From NCBI RefSeq assembly GCF_035917675.1, contig NZ_CP109104.1, positions 7,936,001 to 8,000,000 of the forward strand: a DNA stretch of 64,000 bases, given 5' to 3'. A program made the position numbers and the translations under genes. The notes under the pieces were generated by a model. It made no database searches, was not told where the DNA came from, and worked only from the letters and a program-made list of their open reading frames with translations. Shown here piece by piece: positions 24,505 to 34,536 of this stretch. Numbering within the stretch: position 1 is the stretch's first letter; the number at the start of each line of letters is the position of its first letter. The DNA comes from Streptomyces sp. NBC_01775. Its GTDB lineage: Bacteria > Actinomycetota > Actinomycetes > Streptomycetales > Streptomycetaceae.

Positions 24505-27123
24505 ATGACCAGCGAGTACATGGGTCCCGGGGACCGGGACCCGTTCGGAGACTTCATCGCGCGCTTCCTCAGCGGCGGCGCCCAGCGCGGGGGCGGCGGA
24601 CGGCGCGGCGACCCCCGCAACATCGACTTCCTCCGGCTGATGAGCGAGCCGGCCCGGCGCCTCGTCTCCGAGGCGGCCTCGTACGCGGCCGAGCACGGCA
24701 GCAGCGACCTGGAGACCGAACACCTGTTGCGCGCCGCGCTCTCCTCCGAGCCGACCCGCTCGATGGTGACGCGGGCCGGCGCCGACCCCGACACGCTCGC
24801 CGCCGAGATCGACCGCGAGGTGGGGGAGGGGAAGCCGCGCACGTCCATCTCCGTCAGCCCCGCCGTGAAACGGGCGCTGATGGAGGCGCGCGACATCGCC
24901 CGCTCGCGGGGCGCCTCCTACATCGGCAGCGAACACGTGCTCGTCGCGCTCGCCGCCAACCGGGACTCCATGGCCGGCCAGATCCTCGACGCCGCCCGCT
25001 TCGACCCCCGCTCCGCCGCCCCCGGCGGCGGACTCGGCGGCCCCGGCGGGCCCGGTGGCGGCTACGGCACGGGTCAGGGCGGGCCCGAGGCGCCGGTACG
25101 GGGCGGCCAGGCGGCGGGCCGCAGCAGCACACCCAACCTGGACAAGTACGGCCGCGACCTGACCGAGCTGGCCCGTGAGAGCCGTATCGACCCGGTCATC
25201 GGCCGTGACCGTCAGATCGAGCAGACCATCGAGATCCTCGCGCGGCGCGGCAAGAACAACCCCGTCCTGATCGGCGAGGCAGGCGTCGGCAAGACCGCCA
25301 TCGTGGAAGGTCTGGCCCAGCGCATCGCCGAAGGGGACGTCCCCGACAACCTGCTCGGCCGACGCGTCGTCCAGCTCGACTTCGGCAGCGTCGTCGCCGG
25401 GACCCGCTACCGGGGCGACTTCGAGGAGCGGCTCACCAGCATCATCAACGAGGTCCGCGCCCGCACCGAGGAGCTGATCGTCTTCATCGACGAGCTGCAC
25501 ACGGTCGTCGGAGCGGGCGGGGGCGGCGAGAGCGGCTCGATGGACGCCGGCAACATGCTCAAGCCGCCGCTCTCCCGCGGCGAGCTGCACGTCATCGGCG
25601 CCACCACGCTGGACGAGCACCGCCGGCACATCGAGAAGGACGCGGCGCTCGCCCGCCGTTTCCAGCCCGTGCTCGTCCCCGAGCCCACCGTCGCGGACGC
25701 CGTGGAGATCCTGCGCGGCCTGCGCGACCGCTACGAGGCCCACCACCAGGTCCGCTACACCGAAGAGGCCCTGGTCGCGGCCGTCGAGCTGGCCGACCGC
25801 TATCTGACCGGGCGCTATCTCCCGGACAAGTCCATCGACCTGCTGGACCAGGCCGGCGCCCGCGTGCGGCTGCGCACGGCCACCCGTGGCACGGACATCC
25901 GCGCGCTGGAGCGCGAGGCCGAGCAGGTGCGCCGCGACAAGGACCAGGCCGTGGCCGCCGAGGACTACGAGCGCGCCCAGCAGCTGCGTGACCGGCTCAC
26001 CGAGCTGGAGGAGGCCATCGGCCGGGACGGGCGCGAGGAGGAGAGCCGGTCGGCGCACCGGATCGCCGAGGTGACGGTCGAGGACATCGCCGACATCATC
26101 TCCGAGCAGACCGGTATCCCCGTCAGCAACCTCACCCAGGAGGAGAAGGACCGGCTGCTGGGGCTGGAGGGGCAGCTGCGGCAGCGGGTCATCGGCCAGG
26201 ACGAGGCCGTCACCGCGGTCGCGGACGCCGTGCTGCGCTCGCGCGCGGGCCTCTCCAGCCCGGACCGGCCCATCGGCAGCTTCCTGTTCCTCGGCCCGAC
26301 CGGCGTCGGCAAGACGGAGCTGGCCCGGGCCCTGGCCGAGGCCCTGTTCGGTACCGACGACCGGATGGTGCGGCTCGACATGAGCGAGTACCAGGAGCGG
26401 CACACCGTCAGCCGCCTCGTCGGCGCCCCGCCCGGATACGTGGGACACGACGAGGCCGGGCAGCTCACCGAGACGGTGCGGCGCAACCCGTACTCGCTGC
26501 TGCTGCTTGACGAGGTGGAGAAGGCACACGCCGACGTCTTCAACATCCTGTTGCAGGTCCTCGAAGACGGACGGCTGACGGACTCGCAGGGCCGTACGGT
26601 CGACTTCACCAACACCGTCATCGTCATGACCAGCAACCTCGGCTCCGAGGCCATCACCGGGCGCGGCGCGGTGGTCGGCTTCGGCGGTGGCGAGGGGACC
26701 GACGAAGAGGCCCGGCGCGAGCGGGTGCTGCGTCCGCTGCGTGAGCACTTCCGGCCCGAATTCCTCAACCGGATCGACGAGATCGTCATCTTCAGCCGGC
26801 TCGACGACGAGCAGCTGCGGCAGATCACCGACATGCTGCTGGAGGAGACCCGCCGCCGGGTGCACGCCCAGGACCTGGCGATCGACTTCACCCCCGAGGC
26901 CGTCGACTGGCTCGCCCACCAGGGATACCAGCCCGAGTACGGAGCCCGCCCCCTGCGCCGCACGATCCAGCGCGAGGTCGACAACCGCCTCTCCCGCATG
27001 CTGCTGGGCGGCGAACTCGAACCGCACACCCGGCTGATGGTCGACGTGGCCGACGGAAAGCTGGAGTTCCGCACCGAGGCGGGTGACGACGGGCGGCCCG
27101 TGGCCGGCGCGGACGGTCCGTGA
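24505..27123 (+). CDS. ClpC-type AAA+ unfoldase
   Basis: An 872-residue Clp/Hsp100 ATPase. It has a double Clp-N repeat (about 45-165), a Gly-rich linker (about 170-205), a first AAA+ domain with Walker A GEAGVGKT at 257-264, a UVR motif near 486 ([19 protein letters not shown]), a second AAA+ domain with GPTGVGKT at 597-604, and a C-terminal D2-small domain. The UVR segment rather than a long coiled coil places it with ClpC, not ClpB. Its N-terminus ([20 protein letters not shown]) differs from housekeeping ClpC, so it is probably a ClpC2-like paralogue. It would unfold substrates, perhaps for ClpP. The open frame upstream covers the SPFH gene and is a shadow. Confidence 0.88.
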   Translation: MTSEYMGPGDRDPFGDFIARFLSGGAQRGGGGRRGDPRNIDFLRLMSEPARRLVSEAASYAAEHGSSDLETEHLLRAALSSEPTRSMVTRAGADPDTLAAEIDREVGEGKPRTSISVSPAVKRALMEARDIARSRGASYIGSEHVLVALAANRDSMAGQILDAARFDPRSAAPGGGLGGPGGPGGGYGTGQGGPEAPVRGGQAAGRSSTPNLDKYGRDLTELARESRIDPVIGRDRQIEQTIEILARRGKNNPVLIGEAGVGKTAIVEGLAQRIAEGDVPDNLLGRRVVQLDFGSVVAGTRYRGDFEERLTSIINEVRARTEELIVFIDELHTVVGAGGGGESGSMDAGNMLKPPLSRGELHVIGATTLDEHRRHIEKDAALARRFQPVLVPEPTVADAVEILRGLRDRYEAHHQVRYTEEALVAAVELADRYLTGRYLPDKSIDLLDQAGARVRLRTATRGTDIRALEREAEQVRRDKDQAVAAEDYERAQQLRDRLTELEEAIGRDGREEESRSAHRIAEVTVEDIADIISEQTGIPVSNLTQEEKDRLLGLEGQLRQRVIGQDEAVTAVADAVLRSRAGLSSPDRPIGSFLFLGPTGVGKTELARALAEALFGTDDRMVRLDMSEYQERHTVSRLVGAPPGYVGHDEAGQLTETVRRNPYSLLLLDEVEKAHADVFNILLQVLEDGRLTDSQGRTVDFTNTVIVMTSNLGSEAITGRGAVVGFGGGEGTDEEARRERVLRPLREHFRPEFLNRIDEIVIFSRLDDEQLRQITDMLLEETRRRVHAQDLAIDFTPEAVDWLAHQGYQPEYGARPLRRTIQREVDNRLSRMLLGGELEPHTRLMVDVADGKLEFRTEAGDDGRPVAGADGP

Positions 27124-27292
27124 GGGCGCGCGCCCAGGGACGGCGTGCGGCCCGGGGTGGCGTGCGGCCCGGGGGCGGCGGGCGGTCCGGCAGACGGGGC
27201 GTGCGGGATTTAATTCAGTCGATTGACTTATAACGGAATCGCGGCTTCACTGTCGGGAGACGGCACGACCGACGAAGCCGAGGAGGCCGCGA

Positions 27293-28513
27293 GTGACCGA
27301 TGTCCGAGGCACGGAGCCTGTGAGCTATCCGATCGCGGCCCCCGTACCGCTGGAGCCGCCTCGGGAGTGGGCGGAGCTGCGGGAGAAGTGCCCGGTGGCG
27401 CGGGTGACGCTGCCGAGCGGTGACGAGGCCGCGCTGCTGACCCGGTACGAGGATGTGAAGCTCGCCCTCTCCGATCCGCGCCTCAGCCGCGAGGGGCTGG
27501 CCTCGCCGGACGCGGCCCGGGTCGCCGCCGGTGACTCGGAGGGCATCTTCAGCAGCCCGATGGCGAGGACGCTCAACGCCGAGGGCCACGAGCGCTGGCG
27601 CCGCATGGTCGGAAAGTGGTTCACGGCCAAGCGGATGACGTCGCTCCGGCCGAAGATGGAGGAGATGGCCGACCGCCTGGTCGACGCGATGCTGGACCAC
27701 GGGCAGCCCGCTGACCTGGTGCCGCACCTGGCGTTCCCGCTGCCGGTCTACGTGATCTGCACGATGCTCGGAGTGCCCGAGAGCGACCAGGACAAGTTCA
27801 AGAGCTGGTCCGACACGTTCTTGAACACGACCCGCTACACGCGGGCCGAGACCGAGGCCGCGCACCAGGAGTTCGGCGAGTACATGGCGGGCTTGATCGC
27901 GGCCAGGCGTGCGGAACCGGGGGAGGACCTCCTCACCCTCCTCATGGACGGCGCCGACGCCGAGGGCAGGCCGATGTCCGAGGCCGGGCTGGCGGCCACC
28001 GGGCAGGCACTGCTGCTCGCGGGGCATGAGACCACCGCCGGTTTCATCGCGATGATGACGGCGCACCTGCTGTCCGACCGCCGGCGCTGGGAGCGGCTGC
28101 TGGCCGACCGGGCGCTGATCCGCACGGCCGTGGAGGAGGTGCTGCGGTTCGACCCGAACGGTGGCGGCTTCGGCATGCTCCGCTACGTCCACGAGGACAC
28201 GGAGCTCTCCGGCGGCGTGGTGCCCAGCGGCACCACCGTGGTGTGCAGCATGGCCGCGGCCAACCGTGACGAGAGCGCGTGGGAGGCCGCGGACGACATG
28301 GATCTGAGCCGGAGCCCCAACCCGCACCTCGCCTTCGGTGCCGGCCCGCACTCCTGCCTCGGCCAGCCGCTGGCCCGCACCGAGTTGCAGGCCGTGCTCG
28401 CCGTGCTGCTGCGCCGGCTGCCCACCCTCGCCCTCGCCGTGGACGCGGAAGAGCTGCGCCGTCACGAAGGGCTGCTCACCACCCCGCTGCGGGAACTTCC
28501 GGTGACATGGTGA
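27293..28513 (+). CDS. Cytochrome P450
   Basis: A 406-residue soluble bacterial P450. It shows the I-helix oxygen-binding AGHETT, the ExxR motif in VEEVLRF and the haem-ligand loop FGAGPHSCLGQPLAR. It would hydroxylate an unknown organic substrate using electrons from a ferredoxin. The GTG at 27293 has GAGGAGG just upstream. Its stop overlaps the start of the TetR gene (28507), and a ferredoxin and its reductase follow, so the cluster is self-sufficient. Confidence 0.93.
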   Translation: MTDVRGTEPVSYPIAAPVPLEPPREWAELREKCPVARVTLPSGDEAALLTRYEDVKLALSDPRLSREGLASPDAARVAAGDSEGIFSSPMARTLNAEGHERWRRMVGKWFTAKRMTSLRPKMEEMADRLVDAMLDHGQPADLVPHLAFPLPVYVICTMLGVPESDQDKFKSWSDTFLNTTRYTRAETEAAHQEFGEYMAGLIAARRAEPGEDLLTLLMDGADAEGRPMSEAGLAATGQALLLAGHETTAGFIAMMTAHLLSDRRRWERLLADRALIRTAVEEVLRFDPNGGGFGMLRYVHEDTELSGGVVPSGTTVVCSMAAANRDESAWEAADDMDLSRSPNPHLAFGAGPHSCLGQPLARTELQAVLAVLLRRLPTLALAVDAEELRRHEGLLTTPLRELPVTW

Positions 28514-29223
28514 GCGGCGGAAAGGCGGCCCGGGCCGGCCGGGGCAGCGGGACCCGCGAGGCGATCATGGCCGCAGCCGAGCGGCTCTTCGCCGAGCACG
28601 GACTCGCGGCGGTCTCGAACCGCCAGATCGGCGAGGCGGCCGGGCAGGGCAACGTCACCGCCGTCAGCTACCACTTCGGCAGCAGGGCGGGCCTGGTGCG
28701 CGCGATGACGAACAAGCACGGTGAGCGCATCGACCGGATCAGGGAGCGGTACCTGAAAGAGGTCAGCGGCAGCCGTGACATCCGGGACTGGGTCGGCTGC
28801 CTGGTCCGTCCCGTATCGGAATACCAGGCGTCGCTCGGCGTCCCGTCCTGGCACGCCCGCTTCTCGGCGCAGGTCATGACCGATCCCATGCAGCGCGCGA
28901 TCATCACCGACGAGTCGCTCGTCAGAACGCATCTCCGGGAGATCCTCGACGGCCTCGGCCGGTGCCTCGAAGCGCTGCCGCAGCAGGTGCGGGCCGAGCG
29001 CGGGGCGATGGCCCGCCATCTGATCACCCACACCTTCGCGGAACACGAGCAGGCCCTGGCCGAGGGCACCAGGCTGCTGCACTCCTCGTGGGAGCACGCC
29101 GCCGACGCCCTGACCGACGCGCTGGTGGGGCTGCTCACCGCGCCGGTCACCACACCGGTCGACGCCCGCACCGATTCGCCCACCGATTCCCGCACCGACG
29201 TCCCCTTCGACGTCCCCCACTGA
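28507..29223 (+). CDS. TetR-family regulator of the P450 cluster
   Basis: A 238-residue TetR protein with the N-terminal DNA-binding domain (AIMAAAERLFAEHGLAAVSN, RQIGEAAGQGNVTAVSYHFG). Its C-terminus is extended by a Thr/Asp/Pro-rich tail (DARTDSPTDSRTDVPFDVPH). Its start codon lies inside the last codons of the P450 gene, so translation is coupled and the regulator is part of the operon it probably controls. The GTG at 28510 is an alternative start. Confidence 0.88.
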   Translation: MVSGGKAARAGRGSGTREAIMAAAERLFAEHGLAAVSNRQIGEAAGQGNVTAVSYHFGSRAGLVRAMTNKHGERIDRIRERYLKEVSGSRDIRDWVGCLVRPVSEYQASLGVPSWHARFSAQVMTDPMQRAIITDESLVRTHLREILDGLGRCLEALPQQVRAERGAMARHLITHTFAEHEQALAEGTRLLHSSWEHAADALTDALVGLLTAPVTTPVDARTDSPTDSRTDVPFDVPH

Positions 29224-29266
29224 CGTCTCGCGATGACGTCCCCCACCGAATGGAGACAAGCGCACC

Positions 29267-29467
29267 ATGAAGATCACCGTGGATGAAGAGAAGTGCTGCG
29301 GTGCCGGGCAGTGCGTGCTGATCGCGCCGGAGGTCTTCGACCAGCGCGACGACGACGGCATAGTCGTCCTGCTCGACGCCACACCTCCCGAGGAGCAGCA
29401 CGCCGCCGTCCGTGAGTCCGCCAGCGTGTGCCCGGCCGCCGCCATCCAGGTCGGCGAGGGCTCGTGA
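29267..29467 (+). CDS. 3Fe-4S ferredoxin
   Basis: A 66-residue ferredoxin of the type that serves bacterial P450s. Cluster ligands are Cys10, Cys16 and Cys55-Pro56; the position of the fourth ligand of 4Fe-4S proteins is filled within C10-CGAGQ-C16, so a 3Fe-4S cluster is expected. It would pass electrons from the reductase encoded next to either P450. GGAGAC precedes the ATG. Its stop codon overlaps the reductase start. Confidence 0.93.
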   Translation: MKITVDEEKCCGAGQCVLIAPEVFDQRDDDGIVVLLDATPPEEQHAAVRESASVCPAAAIQVGEGS

Positions 29468-30654
29468 GCGTTCCCCGAAGCGTGCTGGTGGTCGGCGCTT
29501 CCGCCGCCGGCCTCGGCACCGCGGAAGCCCTGCGCCGGAAGGGCTATCAGGGCCGGCTGACGGTGCTGGGCGCCGAGACCCACCTGCCGTACGACCGGCC
29601 GCCGCTGTCCAAGCAGGTGCTCTCCGGCGCCTGGGAGCCCGACCGCACACCTCTGCGCACCCAGGAGAGGCTGGACACCCTGGACGCGGAATTCCTGCTC
29701 GGTGACGCGGCCGTTTCCCTCGACGCGGCGGCCCGCACCGTGCGCACCGCCGCCGGACGCAGCCTCGGCGCCGACGCGATCGTCGTCGCGACGGGGCTGC
29801 GCCCGCGCACGCTTCCCGGCCAGGAGGAGCTGCGCGGCGTGCATGTGCTGCGCACGCTGGATGACGCGGTGGCGCTGCGGAGCGCCCTGGCGGACGCCTC
29901 GCGGGTCGTCGTGGTCGGGGACGGCGTGCTGGGGGCCGAGATCGCCGCCACGGCCCGGCAGACGGGCCCCTCCGTCACGCTGGTCGGCCCCCAACCCGCG
30001 CCGATGTCCGGCCAGTTGGGGCCCTGGCCCGCCGGGCTGCTGGCCGAGCTGCACGCCGAGCACGGGGTCCGCCTCGTACCCGGCACGGCGGTCGCCGGGC
30101 TGACCTCGCACCGGGGGCGGGTCACCGGTGTGCGGCTGCCGAGCGGTGAGGCCCTGCCCGCCGACCTGGTGGTGGTCGCGATCGGGAGCGCGCCGGCGAC
30201 CGAATGGCTGGCCGGAAGCGGCCTGGAGGTGGCGGACGGCGTGGTGTGTGACGCGTACTGCCGCGCGGCGCCCGGCGTCTACGCCGCCGGGGACGTGGCC
30301 CGCTGGCACCACGGCACCCTGGGCATGTCGCTGCGCCTGGAGAACCGCACGAACGCGATCGAGCAGCCGTCGGCCGTCGCCTCCGTCCTCCTCGGCGAGG
30401 ACCGGCCCTACACGCCCGTCCCGTACTTCTGGACGGACCAGTTCGCCGCGAAGATCCAGGTCCACGGGACACCGACGCCGGATGCCGAGGTGACCGTCGT
30501 GGAGGGCACCGAGCAGGACCGCAGGTTCGTCGCCGTCTTCTCCCAGGCGGGCCGGACCACGGCCGTCCTCGGCTGGAACATGCCCAAGCAGACCCGACTG
30601 CACCGACAGGCTCTCGTCGACGCAAGCACGCGCCGGCCCGTGCCGAGCCCGTAG
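29464..30654 (+). CDS. FAD-dependent ferredoxin reductase
   Basis: A 396-residue pyridine-nucleotide-disulphide-type reductase, class of putidaredoxin/ferredoxin reductases. It has the FAD motif VGASAAGLGTAEAL at the N-terminus, the NAD(P) motif VVVVGDGVLGAEIA near 150, and VYAAGDVARWHH before the C-terminal domain. It takes electrons from NAD(P)H to the adjacent ferredoxin. The GTG at 29464 overlaps the ferredoxin stop by 4 nt (GTGA), indicating coupled translation. Confidence 0.92.
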   Translation: MSVPRSVLVVGASAAGLGTAEALRRKGYQGRLTVLGAETHLPYDRPPLSKQVLSGAWEPDRTPLRTQERLDTLDAEFLLGDAAVSLDAAARTVRTAAGRSLGADAIVVATGLRPRTLPGQEELRGVHVLRTLDDAVALRSALADASRVVVVGDGVLGAEIAATARQTGPSVTLVGPQPAPMSGQLGPWPAGLLAELHAEHGVRLVPGTAVAGLTSHRGRVTGVRLPSGEALPADLVVVAIGSAPATEWLAGSGLEVADGVVCDAYCRAAPGVYAAGDVARWHHGTLGMSLRLENRTNAIEQPSAVASVLLGEDRPYTPVPYFWTDQFAAKIQVHGTPTPDAEVTVVEGTEQDRRFVAVFSQAGRTTAVLGWNMPKQTRLHRQALVDASTRRPVPSP

Positions 30655-30728
30655 CGGCAGTGCGGAGGAGCGCCCCCGACGCGCGCCTCCTGAACGACCC
30701 TCTCCCCTCCGACCACCGGAGTACGAAC

Positions 30729-31979
30729 ATGTCCACTGTGCCCGCGACCGGCGCCTCCTCGGCCGGAATCCCCGACTTCCCCTCACCGCGCTCATCGGCC
30801 TGCCCCTTCGACCCGTCGCCCCAGCTGCGTGAACTGGCGCTGCCCGGCCCGCTGACCAGGGTCCGGTCCTGGGGCGGCAGCACCCCCTGGGCTGTTACCG
30901 GGCACGCCGAGCAGAAGGTCCTCCTCTCCGACCCCCGGCTCAGCGCCGACTTCTCCCACCCCGGCTTCCCGAGTCCGGTGGACCCCCAGCACACAGGGGG
31001 AGGGTCGAGCGACATGAGCTTCGTCGGGATGGACGACCCGGAGCACGCCCGGCTGCGCCGTATGGTCAGCGGTGCTTTCACCGTCAAGCGGGTGGAGGCG
31101 CTGCGGCCCGTCGTGCAGGAGATGGTGGACGGTTTCATCGACCGGATGCTGGCCGGACCGAAGCCCGCCGACCTGGTTCAGGCGCTGGCTCTGCCCGTTC
31201 CCTCTCTGGTGATCTCCGAACTGCTCGGCGTGCCCTACGAGGACCACGACTTCTTCCAGACCAACAGCAAGGACATCGTCTCCGCCGTCGCGAGCCCCGA
31301 GACGCGGCGGACCGCCCACGCCAACCTCGCCGAATACCTCGACGAGTTGGTCGGCCGCAAGCTCGCCGAGCCCGGCGACGACCTGCTCTCCCGGCTCGCC
31401 GAGCGGATCAGGGACGGGGAGCTGACGCGCCGTGAGGCCGCCACGATGGGCGTGCTGTTGCTGCTCGGCGGCCACGAGACCACGGCGAACATGATCACCC
31501 TGGGCACGATGCTCCTGCTCCAGCACCCGGACGAGCTCGCCCGCGTCCGCGAGGCCGGCGACCCCGGGACCGGCGACCCCCAAGTGATCGTCTCCGCCGT
31601 GGAGGAGCTGCTGCGCTACCTCTCCATAGTCCACCTCGGGCGCCGCAGGACGGCGCTGGAGGACATCGAGATCGCCGGCCGGACCATCCGCGCGGGGGAG
31701 GGCGTGATCCTGCTCGGCGAACTGGCCAACCGCGACCCCGCCGTCTTCCCCGCTCCGGACCGGCTGGATCTCACCCGGGACGCCCGCCTGCACCAGGCGT
31801 TCGGCGCCGGCACCCACCACTGCGTCGGGCAGCCGCTGGCCCGGATGGAGCTCCAGGTGGTCTATCCCACCCTCTTCCGCCGCATCCCGACGCTGCGCGT
31901 CGCGGCGGAACTGGAGGAGATCCCCTTCAAGTACGACTCGGTCGTCTACGGCGTCTACGAACTACCCGTCACCTGGTAG
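30729..31979 (+). CDS. Cytochrome P450 (CYP105-like)
   Basis: A 416-residue P450 with the I-helix GGHETT, ExxR in VEELLRY and haem loop FGAGTHHCVGQPLAR. The N-terminal pattern (PSPRSSACPFDPSP, KVLLSDPRLSADFSHPGFP) is that of the Streptomyces CYP105 family, known for xenobiotic and antibiotic oxidation. It lies 74 bp after the reductase gene and shares its electron supply. The ATG at 30729 follows GGAG; the short upstream extension has no site. Confidence 0.93.
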   Translation: MSTVPATGASSAGIPDFPSPRSSACPFDPSPQLRELALPGPLTRVRSWGGSTPWAVTGHAEQKVLLSDPRLSADFSHPGFPSPVDPQHTGGGSSDMSFVGMDDPEHARLRRMVSGAFTVKRVEALRPVVQEMVDGFIDRMLAGPKPADLVQALALPVPSLVISELLGVPYEDHDFFQTNSKDIVSAVASPETRRTAHANLAEYLDELVGRKLAEPGDDLLSRLAERIRDGELTRREAATMGVLLLLGGHETTANMITLGTMLLLQHPDELARVREAGDPGTGDPQVIVSAVEELLRYLSIVHLGRRRTALEDIEIAGRTIRAGEGVILLGELANRDPAVFPAPDRLDLTRDARLHQAFGAGTHHCVGQPLARMELQVVYPTLFRRIPTLRVAAELEEIPFKYDSVVYGVYELPVTW

Positions 31980-32030
31980 GGGTTCACCACCTGCCGGGCG
32001 CTCGCCTGACCCGGTGGCGGTTCCGCCGGG

Positions 32031-32486
32031 TCAGGGGCGCGGCCAGGGGCGTCCGCCGAGGCGCTCGATGTCGGTGTTGAAGCGCCTCAAGTAGGAGGCG
32101 AAGTCCGCGATCTCGTCGTCCGACCAGCTCTCCATGACCTGGTCCAGGGACTGGACGATGCCCTCGCGTTCTTCGTCGAGCATGCGTACGCCGTCGTCGG
32201 TGATGCGGAACTTGCGGGCCATGCCCCCCTCGGGGTCGGGGATGCGTTCCAGGAGCCCGGCGCGCATCGCGGCTGCGGTCTGCCGGTTGAGGGTGGAGGC
32301 GTCGAGCCCGAAGGCATCGCTCAACTCGCCGATCGACATGGGCCCCTGAACGCGGATGCGGCTGAGGAGGATGTAGGCGCTGCGCTCCAGTACACCGTCC
32401 TTGCGGCGTCCGCCTCTCTGGTTCAAGAACGTGTGACGGCTGAGCAGCATCTGCTCGTACTCGACCTCGTGCGTCGGCCTGATCAT
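32031..32486 (-). CDS. MarR-family transcriptional regulator
   Basis: A 151-residue MarR-type winged helix protein: LERSAYILLSRIRVQGPMSI, GELSDAFGLDASTLNRQTAA and the wing GMARKFRITDDG. It is divergent from the MFS exporter at 32666, so it is likely the repressor of that efflux gene. I chose the ATG at 32486; the frame is open further but runs through the intergenic promoter region. Confidence 0.88.
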   Translation of the reverse strand: MIRPTHEVEYEQMLLSRHTFLNQRGGRRKDGVLERSAYILLSRIRVQGPMSIGELSDAFGLDASTLNRQTAAAMRAGLLERIPDPEGGMARKFRITDDGVRMLDEEREGIVQSLDQVMESWSDDEIADFASYLRRFNTDIERLGGRPWPRP

Positions 32487-32544
32487 GCGTCCCGCCGCCT
32501 CCTGCTTCCTGTTCTGCCGCGACCGTTCCACGATGGCCGCGCCC

Positions 32545-32650
32545 CACGATGGCCCCTCTCGTGCCCATCCTCTCATGCAATGTGTATGGGCCATGAGACA
32601 TGCTAGATACATATGAAGTGTAGAATGCATATCGTTGCCGTGAAACACAC
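32545..32650. promoter_or_regulatory. Divergent marR/MFS promoter region
   Basis: An unusually AT-rich stretch for this genome. It contains TCATGCAATGTGTATGGGCC ending in a partial inverted repeat (TCATG / CATGA) and repeated CATAT words near 32610 and 32628. The MFS gene has AAGGAG just before its ATG. Likely MarR operators, not defined precisely. Confidence 0.45.
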
Positions 32651-32665
32651 TCAAGGAGTCCCGTC

Positions 32666-34126
32666 ATGGACGGCCCCCAGCCCACATCCCGTGCAGGTGG
32701 CGTGGTCGCCACGCTGGCCTTTGCCGGCACCACGGCGGCGATCATGCAGACGCTGGTCACCCCGCTCATCGCGGAGCTGCCGAAGATGCTGCACACCACC
32801 TCGTCGAACGCCGCCTGGGTGATCACCGTCACCCTGCTCGTGGCCGCCGTCTGCGTGCCGGTCACCGGGCGGCTCGGCGACCTGTTCGGCAAGCGCCGGA
32901 TGCTGCTCGCCTGCTCGGTGCCGCTGATCGTCGGCTCCGTGGTGTGCGCGCTCTCCTCCTCCGTCGTCCCGATGATCGTCGGGCGCGGTATGCAGGGCAT
33001 GGGGATGGGAATGCTGCCGCTCGGCATAGCCCTCCTGCGCGACGTGCTCCCACAGGAGAAGCTCAGCTCCTCCATCGCCCTGGTCAGCGCCTCCATGGGC
33101 ATCGGCGGCGGCCTGGGCCTGCCGATCGCCGCCGCCGTCGCCCAGTACGCGAACTGGCGCGCGCTGTTCTGGGGCTCCGCCGCGCTGGCCGTGGTGATCG
33201 CGGCGCTGATCTGGTTCCTGATCCCGGACGTGCCCGCCGGTGCGAAGGGCCAGCGCTTCGACGTGCCCGGCGCGCTCGGCCTCGGCGCCGGTCTGGTCGC
33301 CCTGCTGCTCGCGGTCTCCAAGGGCGCCGACTGGGGCTGGGGTTCGGCGACCACGCTGAGCCTGTTCGCCGCCGCCGTCGTGCTGCTGGTGGGCTGGGGG
33401 CTGTGGGAGCTGCGCGCGAACGAGCCGCTGATCGACCTGCGCACCACGGCCCGCCCCCGGGTGCTGCTCACCAACGCCGCCTCGGTCTTCGTCGGCTTCG
33501 GGATGTACGCCGGCATGCTGGTCATGCCGCAGCTTCTTCAGTTTCCCGAAGCCACCGGCTACGGCCTGGGCCAGTCGATCCTGGCTTCCGGACTGTGGAT
33601 GGCGCCCGGCGGCATCATGATGATGCTCGTCTCCCCGCTCGGCGGGAAGCTCACCGACGCGCGTGGCCCGAAGTTCACGCTGATCTGCGGCGTACTGATC
33701 ATCGCCGCCGGCTATGGCCTGGCCATGGCGCTGATGGGCACGGCGTGGGGGATCATGCTGACCATCATCGTGATCAACAGTGGCGTGGGCCTCGCCTACG
33801 GCGCCATGCCCGCCCTCATCATGAGCTCGGTCCCGCTGTCCGAGACCGCCGCCGCCAACGGTTTCAACACCCTCATGCGCTCGCTCGGCACCTCGATCGG
33901 CGCCGCCGTGATCGGCGTCGTCCTCGCCCAGATGACCACCACCGTGGGCGGCCACAGCTTCACCTCCGAGGGCGGCTTCCGCGCCGGGCTGCTGATCGGC
34001 TGCGGCGTAGCCCTGGTCGCCGTCGCCATCACGGCCGCCATCCCGGCAGTGCGCCGCGCCGAGCCCGACGCCGAGGAGGCCGAGGAGAGCGACGCGGTCC
34101 CCTCGGCGGCGGGGGCCAAGGTCTGA
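32666..34126 (+). CDS. MFS drug exporter (DHA2-like)
   Basis: A 486-residue membrane transporter with about 14 hydrophobic segments. The motif-A loop (GRLGDLFGKRRMLLACSVPL) follows the second helix, and motif C-like Gly/Pro-rich sequence (SMGIGGGLGLPIAAAV) is in helix 5. This fits the DHA2 group of proton-driven multidrug exporters. The C-terminal tail is acidic. The divergent MarR regulator suggests induction by a toxic compound. Confidence 0.9.
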   Translation: MDGPQPTSRAGGVVATLAFAGTTAAIMQTLVTPLIAELPKMLHTTSSNAAWVITVTLLVAAVCVPVTGRLGDLFGKRRMLLACSVPLIVGSVVCALSSSVVPMIVGRGMQGMGMGMLPLGIALLRDVLPQEKLSSSIALVSASMGIGGGLGLPIAAAVAQYANWRALFWGSAALAVVIAALIWFLIPDVPAGAKGQRFDVPGALGLGAGLVALLLAVSKGADWGWGSATTLSLFAAAVVLLVGWGLWELRANEPLIDLRTTARPRVLLTNAASVFVGFGMYAGMLVMPQLLQFPEATGYGLGQSILASGLWMAPGGIMMMLVSPLGGKLTDARGPKFTLICGVLIIAAGYGLAMALMGTAWGIMLTIIVINSGVGLAYGAMPALIMSSVPLSETAAANGFNTLMRSLGTSIGAAVIGVVLAQMTTTVGGHSFTSEGGFRAGLLIGCGVALVAVAITAAIPAVRRAEPDAEEAEESDAVPSAAGAKV

Positions 34127-34168
34127 GCGGGCGATTCTTTTCCGGCTCTGTTGTGCGAGTTCCGCAGT

Positions 34169-34522
34169 TCAGAACCGATCTCCGTCGGTGGCCCGGGAGA
34201 AGGCCAGCCCTCGCGGGGAGAGTCGTTCTGTTTCGTACCGTCCCTCGGCCGTTGCCTCTACGTCGAACCCGTACGCGACGACGGGAGGGTAGCCGATGAG
34301 TTCGAGTGCCCGGCTGGGCAGTGCCTGCCGGGATGCCTCTTCCGACTCCCACAGCAGGACGGCTCCCCACCGGTGGGTGTGGGGATCGGAGAGCCACATC
34401 TTGAAGCGGAGCCCGGGAACCTCGGAGAACGAAGCCACGGATTCCGCACGCAGGTACTCCCGCATGGACTCGATGGTCTGGCCGGAGGCGGACAGATCCC
34501 ACCAGACGATGACAGCGCGCAT
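34169..34522 (-). CDS. YdhR-like ferredoxin-fold protein
   Basis: A 117-residue protein starting MRAVIVWWDLSASGQTIESM with SVASFSEVPGLRFKMWLSD and WGAVLLWESEEA. It resembles small dimeric alpha-beta-barrel proteins annotated as putative monooxygenases (YdhR type). No cofactor is expected. It follows the maleylpyruvate-isomerase-like gene by 14 bp and is probably in the same operon. GGGAAGAG precedes the ATG. Function uncertain. Confidence 0.6.
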   Translation of the reverse strand: MRAVIVWWDLSASGQTIESMREYLRAESVASFSEVPGLRFKMWLSDPHTHRWGAVLLWESEEASRQALPSRALELIGYPPVVAYGFDVEATAEGRYETERLSPRGLAFSRATDGDRF

Positions 34523-34536
34523 AGAGACTCTTCCCT

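Noticed and set aside
24106..27027. 973-codon minus-strand open frame opposite the Clp ATPase
   Set aside because: Antisense shadow typical of high-GC DNA; the plus strand carries two AAA+ domains with intact motifs.
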